From NCBI GenBank assembly GCA_002372315.1, contig DFFU01000026.1, forward strand, positions 13,348 through 77,347: a DNA stretch of 64,000 bases, in the 5' to 3' direction. The translations under genes and the position numbers were made by a program. This document shows positions 42,591 to 53,000 of this stretch, in pieces; the first letter of the stretch is position 1; each line of letters opens with the position of its first letter. The notes under the pieces are model-generated. The model was not told the origin of the DNA and searched no databases. It worked only from the letters and a program-made list of their open reading frames with translations. The DNA comes from Alphaproteobacteria bacterium UBA3768 (GTDB lineage Bacteria; Pseudomonadota; Alphaproteobacteria; CAAHEQ01; UBA3637).

Positions 42591-42619
42591 ATTCTAACTG
42601 AAATTTTTCTGATTGTCAA
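42591..42619 (-). promoter_or_regulatory. Promoter of the right tRNA-Val
   Basis: On the minus strand, TTGACA-N17-TAGAAT, 15 nt before the tRNA 5' end. Confidence 0.75.
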
Positions 42620-42629
42620 GAAGAATTTT

Positions 42630-43133
42630 TTACCTTGATTGGTATTTTTTGTAAAATTTGTTTCCAGACAGTAAAACCAAATCTTCTGCAGGTCCTATAT
42701 AATGTCTAAAACCATCAATAATTTTTGTCCTAGGGCCGAATATTCCTTTTGAAAAGCCCTCAGGGGCTATTGAGGTACAAAAACTTTTCAGGTAATACTC
42801 AACTAAATTGGGATAACTGCTGGCCCAAGCCGATAGAGCTGAAATTGTGCAAATAGCTTTCTTTACTTCTTTTGCTTTTTCCGGATGTGAAATCATTTTA
42901 TCTAAGCATGAACGTAGCAATCCTAAAGAGGTGTATTGATAATTTAAGTGATAGTAAGTTTGAGTTTTTTTACACTTGTTATTTCGTGATAAACTTCCGC
43001 CAACATAAATGGCCCTGATGATATCTTGTCTTTTTTCTGAACTTAATTCGGGACTTGATAAAGCAAAATCTTGTAATGTCAGCAAAGCCTGAGCAAACAA
43101 TCTTTTTTTTAATATTTTATCTTTATAGCTCAT
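42630..43133 (-). CDS. 167-aa unknown protein
   Basis: The protein is helical with Lys-rich starts (MSYKDKILKKRLFAQALLTLQDFAL) and no recognised domain. It starts one base after the stop of the gene at 43135-43590 on the minus strand, so they form a two-gene operon. AAGGAA is upstream of its ATG. CG content is normal, so this is chromosomal DNA outside the element. Confidence 0.7.
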   Translation of the reverse strand: MSYKDKILKKRLFAQALLTLQDFALSSPELSSEKRQDIIRAIYVGGSLSRNNKCKKTQTYYHLNYQYTSLGLLRSCLDKMISHPEKAKEVKKAICTISALSAWASSYPNLVEYYLKSFCTSIAPEGFSKGIFGPRTKIIDGFRHYIGPAEDLVLLSGNKFYKKYQSR

Positions 43134-43134
43134 T

Positions 43135-43590
43135 TTATATTTCCTTGTGGCTATATGTAAAAATGGAATAAAGTTGGGCTAAGGGCTCCTTCTTCCTGGG
43201 ATTAGTAAATGTATCCTTTGGCCAATGGGCAAGTTCCGCTGGATACAATTCTTGGCAGAATTGATGGATTTGGCGCATGTGTGTTGGTCGGCATAATATC
43301 GCAACCGGAACGAAATCTTGGATAGCCTTCCCAAGATACTGTTGCCCCTTAAGACCCCAGTAAAGTTGATCATCTTTATCATTATAAAAACGTTCAGATA
43401 AAGCACTCATCAGGTAATCTTCGGCTACTTTCTTATCCCCAAATTTTGCTTCTCTGATACCTTTAAGTAATTGCATAACTAACATTTGTTTGGCATTTTC
43501 ATTCCACTTGGTTGAAAAGTACTTAAAAGTATTTAATGCCTTATTAAAACGAATATTCATTTTCATGGAAGAGGGGGAACTTTGAGACAT
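43135..43590 (-). CDS. 151-aa unknown protein
   Basis: First gene of a two-gene minus-strand operon. The sequence is mostly helical with basic N-terminal half (NIRFNKALNTFKYFSTKWNENAKQMLVMQLLKG). There are no clear motifs. A purine-rich AGGAGC lies upstream of its ATG. It starts 16 bp from the terminator that follows tRNA-Asn on the same strand, so its promoter must lie in that short stretch or it depends on read-through. Function unknown. Confidence 0.65.
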   Translation of the reverse strand: MSQSSPSSMKMNIRFNKALNTFKYFSTKWNENAKQMLVMQLLKGIREAKFGDKKVAEDYLMSALSERFYNDKDDQLYWGLKGQQYLGKAIQDFVPVAILCRPTHMRQIHQFCQELYPAELAHWPKDTFTNPRKKEPLAQLYSIFTYSHKEI

Positions 43591-43606
43591 TTTTTGCTCC
43601 TATAAA

Positions 43607-43653
43607 ACAAAAAAAGGGAGACGTCAGTTTGCTTCTGAAATCCCCCTTTTTTA
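43607..43653. terminator. Terminator after tRNA-Asn
   Basis: AAAAAGGG and CCCTTTTT flank an inner TCAG/CTGA stem; T-runs occur on both strands. It lies just downstream of the minus-strand tRNA-Asn. Confidence 0.65.
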
Positions 43654-43655
43654 AT

Positions 43656-43730
43656 TGGCTCCAGCGGTAGGGCTCGAACCTACGACCAATCGGTTAACAG
43701 CCGATTGCTCTACCACTGAGCTACGCTGGA
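43656..43730 (-). tRNA. tRNA-Asn (GUU anticodon)
   Basis: Minus strand: acceptor TCCAGCG/CGCTGGA, D-arm GCTC/GAGC, anticodon stem ATCGG/CCGAT with loop CTGTTAA (anticodon GTT), and T-loop TTCGAGC. CCA is encoded. Confidence 0.95.
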
Positions 43731-43789
43731 AACAGTGGCCATTATAACAAAAAATTTTGCATATTGCAAGAACTTTTTATTATTTTCTT

Positions 43790-43864
43790 TGGAGGCCGGT
43801 ACCGGAATCGAACCGATATAAAAGGATTTGCAGTCCTCTGCATAAGCCATTCTGCCAACCGGCC
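43790..43864 (-). tRNA. tRNA-Cys (GCA anticodon)
   Basis: Minus strand: acceptor GGCCGGT/ACCGGCC, anticodon stem GAGGA/TCCTT with loop CTGCAAA (anticodon GCA), and T-loop TTCGATT. The discriminator is T and CCA is encoded. Confidence 0.95.
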
Positions 43865-43946
43865 ATCAAAAGATAACCCTATATTTACCCGATTTTTTTT
43901 ATTAAGTCAAGTAAAAAAATAACTTTTTTACATTGAATGTTTTTAC

Positions 43947-43975
43947 TTGCATTTTTTATGTGGTTATAATATAAT
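43947..43975 (+). promoter_or_regulatory. Promoter of the giant autotransporter
   Basis: TTGCAT-N17-TATAAT, with the expected start about 45 nt before the ATG at 44027. Confidence 0.65.
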
Positions 43976-44026
43976 CAGTATGCATTGATAGACAATTACA
44001 ATATTCCTTTTTCAAATGGAGGGAAC

Positions 44027-47000
44027 ATGAGATATTCAAAAACAACCATCAAAGAATTGAACAGATTGTACCGCCATGTTTTAAAAAAATGTTTTATCTT
44101 AAATGTTTTTGGTATTTTATGGACGATGCCGACATATGCAGCTGATGATGTCATATTAAGTGATATTATAAATCAGCAAAAAATTGTGTCGGATTCTGAT
44201 GTTGCAAAAATTAATTCCGAAATTAACATTTATTCAACGAACGAAACTACACCATCTGCTTTACAAGCAAATCAAGTTGAAATTTCTGGGAAATTAAATG
44301 TGGGAAATGGTTCTGATGCTACTTCTCAGACCCTTTCTAGCATAATTGTTCCAGAAGTGACAGTTTGGCATCATGATGAGCATGTCAGTTATTGGAATTA
44401 TGAACGTGGATCAATTAAAGTTTTATCTGGAGGAGAACTCAATTTAACGGCTACTGGGTTGAATTCTACAAAGATAACTGGTAGATCGGGCGAAGGCTTT
44501 GATTGGTATAACCCTGCTTTGGAGGTTAGTGAAGGGGCTATTTTGAACATAGAGGCATCAAATTTGCCGTCTGATGCTTATAATGGTGATTCAGATTTTA
44601 TAGATGATTGGAATATTGATTATGGTGTGTCTCTTCAAACTGCATCAGCTGTCATCAATGGGGCACTTAATATTACTGCTACCGATAATTTAGTTCATTG
44701 GACAACAGGTCGTGAGGGTATAACGCTTGGGACAAATGCAATTTTTAATATAAATCTGAAAACTTCAGAAGTTCCGATGGATTTAAAAATCCATGCGGGG
44801 GGAGCTTTTGTATCAGGTTCAAATTCAAAAATTAATTTGAATTCAAATTCTGCAATATCGGCAGATAGTGAAAGTTCTGATATAGAGATTGGGGCAGCAA
44901 AAATTGATTTATCTGGGCAAATTGCGGCTATATCTTCTGATATTTCTTCAATTGCAGGATATGCAATAGAAGATGGTGGGGTTGTAATTCCGACAATCCA
45001 AATTGGGCATAATGAAAACCCCAGAAGCACATTGAATATGACCTTTTCTGATATGGGCATTATAGCAGCCACAGATCATTATTATCAAATGATGGATGAA
45101 GAGGATAAAGAAGAACTTTTATCTGTTAAATCTAATCCTGAAATATTTTTGTCAGAGTTAAGAGGAACACTTTATATGATTAAGGGTGTTAAGTTGTCCG
45201 ATGATGTTATGGTTTCTTCTGTGGCTGGTACACAAGAAAAATATGTTTGGGCTGAAAAACAGGAAAATGGTGAATGGCAAGAAACCCTATATGATAATAG
45301 CGCAGATGGATTTTGGGATAGAGTAAAAAATTATATCCAAAGCATGAACAATGACCAGTTGATTCAGATGAATGATAATCTTGTGACCGCTGTTCGTGGT
45401 TTTGAAACAGATGGTATTCATTTTGAAAATGCGGATGTTACCCTTGAAAACGGAGTTGAAGTAGCCAATAAATTATCGGGTGACATTGTTGCTGACGAAT
45501 CAAACATCACTTTAAATGGTTCTAATGAAGAAGAAGGACGTATTTTCTCAACTATTATTAATCATTCTGGTGCGACCGGTGATATTGCTTTTAATGATTC
45601 AACTATTACGATGAATGACGATACATCCCTTGTACGTGGTATATATGAATGGGATGAAACTGTTGCTGATGGAATAGATGTTATACAGCATAACTTGGGT
45701 ATTGCCAGCTCTCAAGGGGATATCGGTTTTGATACTTCTACATTAAATATGAACGGAACTTCTTCGTTAGTTTTATCGGATACGAATGGACGAATTGTCG
45801 CCAAAGATAATTCTATCATCAATATTAATGGTGACAATGTATTTTCTTTGAAAAATGTTATAGATGGGGAAGGTGCTGGTGCTGTTTTCTTGAAAGAATC
45901 GACTCTGAATATTGCCAAAGGAGCTTCCTTAACCTTAAATACTCAGTTAAAAGGATATATAGATGAGCATGGTAAGGAATGGGCACCAGCCATTCACGGG
46001 GATGCAGATTCTGTTATTAACTTAGAAGGGACATTGAAAGGCAGTGTTTCCACAGCTGGATTGTTGGCGTTCACGGATAAAGATGCCTTTATTGATGGGG
46101 ATATTTTATCTGTAGGAACATTAGATATTACACCTATTTCTGGTGAAATTAGTGATATTGTCAGTGGTCAGATTATAGGTGTTGATAATTTATCCTTAAC
46201 AGGGAATAAAGAATATACATTGAACAAAGCCATATTTAGTACGTCTGATGACGATGTTGCTTATGTTATGTCGTCTGTCATCATGGATAATTTTAAGCAA
46301 ATTATGAAATTAACTTCCAATGAAAAAGAATACTACACCACTGATGGGCGAACAACCCTGACACCTATAGATAATCAAATGGGCGCACTTTCTGTGGTTG
46401 ATGGGGCAACCTTATCTAGCGACAAAACATTTTATGCCGATTCGGTTGTTTTGGATAATGGTGCTTCACTGAATATGACAAATATTTCAAGTATTGAAAA
46501 TTTGACCATTAAAAATGGTTCTCAAGGGAAATTTAATTGTGCACTATCGGCTCATTCTGTTTTATTGGAAGGAAAAAATAGTGGTTTAGAGCTGGGGGGA
46601 ACACCCCTGGATTTCAGCCTTATTTCAGGGACTTTTAGTGTTCTAAATGGGGCCACCCTAAAGACTGAGAATGGGCCTTCATTCATGCTTGGTACTATAG
46701 TATTGGATCATGCAACATGGAATGGCAATAATATTGCAGAAGTTAACCTTGCTGAAATTTCATCTGATAACTCTGTTTTAAATTTGAATAATTCAAAATT
46801 TTCTCATGGCCTAGAGACAGTGATGAATATTCGCAATTCTAAAGTGACTCTTTCCAATTCTGATTTTGGATTAGCTGAGACAAATTTTGATCATACAACT
46901 TTGGTATCCACAAACTCAGTGATTGGAAATCGTCCAATAACTCTTGTCAATGCGCGTTATCTCACAGATGAAGGTGATATTATACCAGCATTTGCTGTTC

Positions 47001-50000
47001 TGGGGAGCGGCGAAGCCTTTGATTCCAAAATGCTCATCAAAAATAGCCATATCACTTTAAACGGCAATTCTGCTTTGGAAAGTTCTAGTATATTTAATGA
47101 CTATCAGCTGGGAGCCATAGCTATTACACCTACTTATTTTAAAGAAAATGCTGCCAAATGGGTGGGAATGTTGAGTGAATCCCCTATGGACTGGATAGAG
47201 GATCCACAAGGGTATGTGGATGGGTTGACTACATTTGCAAATAACATTGAATTGGATAATACGACTATTATGCTGAATGGTACCTCATCAATAATCAATA
47301 ACTCATTGTCTTTGACGAATGCTGAAGGTGAAAGTACTGGTAATGTCAATTTGGTTGATTCTGAATTAAATGTCAATGGCAATAATACGATCCGCACCAC
47401 TGGTGTGGTCAATTTGGCAAACAGTACCTTAAATATTGCCCAAGGTTCAAAATTAACGCTTGAACGTAACGAGATAGAGGGATCAGACGGGCTTGCCACT
47501 ATTTATGGTGATGCTGATTCTGTTATTGATATCTCTGGAAGGTTAAATGGTAATGTCAATACACTAGGTGAATTAAAATTCTCAAGTGATACAGCATTTG
47601 TTAATGGGGATATTCAGGCCGCTGAATTAAATGTGGCAGATGGGACAACTTGGTCATTGGATAGAAGCAAAAGTTTTTCGGCCGACAAAATTAATATAGA
47701 GCGAGGAGGAACAATAGACATTATAGCCAAAAACAGAGATGCTAATTTATCGACAGAAGTCATTGATGTTGCTGGAACTTTAAATGTTGGAAATACCCAA
47801 TCCGTCACACAGAAATTACTTTCTTCCATTGCGGGAACTGTAAACGTTCTTGATGGTGGGGTAATGAATCTAAATGCTACAGGAAATCAAAATACACGTT
47901 TTTCACATCAAAATGGAGTCAATGGAGAATTTTCTGAAAATAATCTTACAATAAATAAAGGTGGCCAATTCAATGTAGTTTCTTCAAATTTGCCAATAAA
48001 CTATAATTCTTACAGTGGTGATGATACTGAAATAGGTGCTTTTTTAGAAACAGGGGATGTTTTGGCGAATGGGCAGATTCATTTAGTGACAAATAACAAT
48101 ATAATCAACTGGCAAGCGAATAATTTTACTTTGGGTGAAACTGGAAAGTTGATTGTAATCAACAAAGATCCCAAAAAACAGGATGTGGATATAAATATAA
48201 ATGTTGGTAATTTTACCTCAGATAAAGGATCCGAAATTCAATTACTTTCAGATGAAACTGCTGATATTGGATTGACGGCGGATACAATGAATCTGTCTGG
48301 GAATATTAAAATGAATAGTGCTTCCGCATTTGCTTTTGGGTCTTCTTTTAATGCTGATAATGCTCTAATTGATTTAACCTATTCAGATATCGGAATGAAT
48401 AGATATGCTGATAATTATTTTGATTTAATGGATGAAGAAAACCAAAGAGAAAGAATTCTACAGCTCAAGCAAAATATTGCAAATGGGAATCTTTTATACG
48501 AAATTTATGGAATTTTATCTAAAAATTCGTCCGTTCGGATAACTGATAATCTTTCTGTTTCCCATAATTCTCAAACAGGACAATACTCCTTCAATAATGA
48601 AGATCAAATGATGGAGTATAACGATTTTGAACAAGAACTACAAAAACGATTATCTTCGTTGAAATCTACTTCAAAATTAAAACAATTGCATGACAATTTA
48701 TTAGATTATAGAAGAGCAAGGATAGCAGATATGACAATCCGAAATTCAATTATAAATGCTGAATATGCTTCTGAAATATATAATGAATTGTCTGGTGATA
48801 TGAATATTTTATCATCAGAAATCAATTTGAAAAAAGGAAAAAAGTATACCTCTATCATAAATCATCAAGGGCGAATGGGGGATATTTATTTTGGTAAAGA
48901 TAATGATTCCATAAGATCAAGTTTAGTTAATTTGCATGACAATACTGGTATTATAAAGGGGTTGTTTTACTGGGATGAAAAGGGGATGAGATTATCTCCG
49001 AATGTGAAGGTATCTGAAGGGTCAATTATATTTGATAATAATTCAACATTGAACATGTATGGGACATCATATTTGGCGCTTTCTGACACAAATGGACGAA
49101 TCGTTGCGAAAAATGGTTCAACCATTAATATAAATGGAAATAACACGTTTCATTTGATAAATTCTATACAAGGGAAAGGGGCTGGTTCTATTTTCTTGGG
49201 TGATGAAAGTGGTGATATAGATAATAAAACGACCTTAAATATTGCATCCAACAGTTCTTTGAGCCTTTTAACTCAGAATAATGAGGGGTATAATGATGGA
49301 ACAGAACAATACTTGCCCATTATTTATGGCTATGAAAATTCTGTTATAAATATAGCGGGAACATTAAAAGGTAGTGTATCCACAGATGGATTGTTGAAAT
49401 TTTCTAGTAAAAAGGCCAAAATAAATGGCGATATTTTAAAATTGGGAGCTTTGGAATTTGCTACTGCTGGTGGTGAGATCAGCAATTTTATTTCAGGTAA
49501 ATTATATAACCTCAATGAACTTAATTTGGCGGGTAAAGATAGATATACTTTGAATAAAGGTGTATTTGCTGTCAACGATGATGATATAGCATGCGAAATT
49601 TGGAACAGCGCTTATCCAAAAGAAAGGAATATTGTAAAGCTAACAGAAGGAGAATATAATAGTTTAATTGATCCCACATATATGATAACTGATTTTAAAT
49701 TGAAGCCAGTGGATAATCAATTCAAACTTATCTCATTAAAAGAGGGGGCTTCATTTTCAAGCAATAAATCACTTTATGCCGATTCAGTAATTGTTGATAA
49801 TGCAAATTTCATAATGACACAACCATTCGGATTTGAAAATTTGTCGTTGAACAATGATGCTAAAATGACTTTAACATCAAATAATTCATATTTTCTATTT
49901 CCATTTCCATATACATCAGAGATTCATATGGATCATTCGACTTTGAATCTTACTTCTGCACTGATTGGGAATAATGTTATTTCTGCCCAAAATAACTCTA

Positions 50001-53000
50001 TTTTAATGACAAAAAATACAGAGCTAACAGGATGGAATACCTTCAGTTTGGATAACTCTCAATGGACATCAAATAATGATGATATAGGGATAAATTCACT
50101 TCAAATACATGATTCGGATTGGACAGATAATTCCAGTTTGATAATGCTTTCTCCTAATTCCAGTGAAAACTCTATAATAATTACAGGACAATCCAATGTG
50201 ACCTTAAATAATACAAGTACGGTGCGCAGAAATTATATGGGTAGTGGGACTGGAAGTGGTGGTGATAATTATACTAACAGTATTCAAATTATGAATGAAG
50301 ATAACAATCATCCACAAATCACCTTAAATAAAGGTACCGATTTTAATGCACTGAAATTCATGGCTACAGGAACAAAAATAACAGCCAATGATGCCTCTTT
50401 TGGGGCAGGGGGGATAGCCATTTCAGAAACACTCCTTTCGCCCGAAATGAATGCTGCGATGGATTTAAAAGGACTCTCTCTGCTTTATAGTACTGCACCT
50501 TGGTCCCCAATTGATTTTAGTATTTATGATAGCAATTTAACTTTAAATGGTACTTCATCCTTAAAATTTTCCACAGGCTATGTACGTGGTGATTTGGTAT
50601 CAGGAAAAGGAACCTATACGGATCTGACACCCGAGTATATGCGTAAGAATTATACTTATTTATTAAGGGAATTTAACAAGCGATATGATGAAGATTTGGC
50701 AGAAAATTATATTGATGATTTGTATTCCAGTGCAAATGCCAATATAGATTTAGATAATACCCAAATCACCCTAAATGGTATTTCATCCATTATCAATGAC
50801 TCTTTATCAACTGAAACAGAGAAGGGAAATGTAAATTTAACAAATGATTCCATTTTATTGGTAAAAGGTAAAAATACAATTCGTACCACGAAAGATGTGT
50901 ATTTGAAGGATAGTACTTTGGATATTGCGAAAGGTGCAACTTTAACGGTTCAATCTGGTTACAATGAATCCAGAAATAAATATATGGATGACACTATTTA
51001 TTTGGATAATGCTATATTGAAACTTTCCGGAACTTTAAATGGTTCTTTAAAAGGGACAGTCAGCTCTTTAACGCTATCCTCTGGATTTAAATATACGGGT
51101 GATATTAATTTTGATAACAGCGAAATCAGCGGTTTTGGTGTGTCAGGTGTCACAAATGTAAGGGCCATTTTGCCAATTTTGGATATGTATGAAGAAATGG
51201 GTGGAACTAGTATTCAAACATTTACAATGACTGATAGGTCTGCCCTTAATTTATCCACTATATCTGATTTAATTGGTAATGCCGATGAGATGAGAGTTGA
51301 AAATAATTCCACTTTAACTGTTGATGCGAATGCAGAATTAAACAGATTTATTGGCAAGTTATCCACAATCAAAATCAATAAAAATGTAGAAATGGATGTA
51401 TCTGAGATTGATTTAAAAGATTCTTCATTAACAATAAATGGAGATATTTCAACCGCAAGTGGTGAAACATACATAAATACCAATTCATTGACAATGGATA
51501 ATTCTAATAAGCCTCAAGCGATGAGTCTCACACTTTCAAATGCAGGTATATTTGTTGAAAATGGTGATGTAAATTTAAAAAATACGAATTTAAATATTTT
51601 AGGTAGTGCCAGAAATATGGATCCAACGGCATTAGAAGCAGAAGGGGAACTTCGTATTTTTAATGATCCCAATACAAGGGCTACAATAAATATTTCTAAT
51701 GCAGATATTGCGGCTTCAAATATAGCATTAACAAATACCTCATTACTCATGTCAGGGAGTATAGACAAATATACGAAAGAACCAATGAATGGTGTAGCAA
51801 CAAATGAACTGTCTATTGATAATTCAGGAAATAACAGAGCACAGATATCGTTATCAAGGTTATATATTGATGGGAACACAAATATCCGTAATACAAAAAC
51901 AACCACGATTTCAGAATCGACCCTAGATGACTTATCTATCATCAATGATGATTTCCTATCAAAAACAGCTGTGATTACTATGAAGAATTCTGATGCAGAT
52001 AGTATGAATTTGTCTAACCTTAAGACTGTAACAATAACAAATTCTGATATGAAATCAGCAAATTTGACAGATATTCAAAGTATAACTATTTCTAATTCTT
52101 CTGTTGAAGACACTCTTTCTTTGTCAACAAGTGAAAATAATAAAACCATTACTGTTAATCCAGATACAAAAAAACAAAAAACAAATTATTATTCTTCGGC
52201 AAATCTAACAAATACACACATAGACGGTAATTTGGTTGTTGATAATATTAATTTAACCTTAAACAAAGGAAATGAAATTGGCGGTGATTTGATTATAACG
52301 GATTCGCATTCTTCAATGGAAAAAGGATATGAAGAAAAGGTAAATGCAACACGTGTGACATTAAAAGATAATCTTAACCTTGATTCTGTCAAATTAGAGC
52401 AGGGAACATTAGAGATCGCTGCCAATAAAAAATTAACAGCCTATAATGGGGTGAATATAAACTCAGATCATGGGGCTGAATTATATTTAAATGGTATTAT
52501 TGATGGCAATATTTCTGTACAAGATGGGGGAGCTATTAAATTTTTGAATAACAAGGCTCAAATTATTGGAAATGCAAATTTAGTAACCACAGAAACGAGG
52601 TTTAAAAAGGTTAAAGGTAACTTATCTCAATTTATAACCGGGAACATTGATTTTGGCGTTCTGGCAATCAGAGATAGTGCTAATTTAATGATAGATAAAT
52701 TTGCTAAAGTTAATACAGCTGCATCTGCACTTGAATTGACTGATTCTACGTTAAAATTAGAACAGGATTTTGCTGTATCTGGGAACTTTGATATGTCAAA
52801 TAGTAAGTTATATTTAGGAACCAACGCATTAAATATTGCGAACAATGCAAATATTTATGATAAATCAACAATTTATATTGATGTTGATAAATATGGTAAT
52901 TACGGAAAGTTAGTTGCTGATACAATTAATTTAGAGGTAAATACAAGTGGTAAAAATAAGGGAAAGCCCAAAAATATTAATTTGGTTGTCACATTACCCA

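Noticed and set aside
43985..44026. Longer start of the autotransporter gene
   Set aside because: It starts just after the predicted transcription start with no ribosome-binding site. The ATG at 44027 follows GGAGGG.
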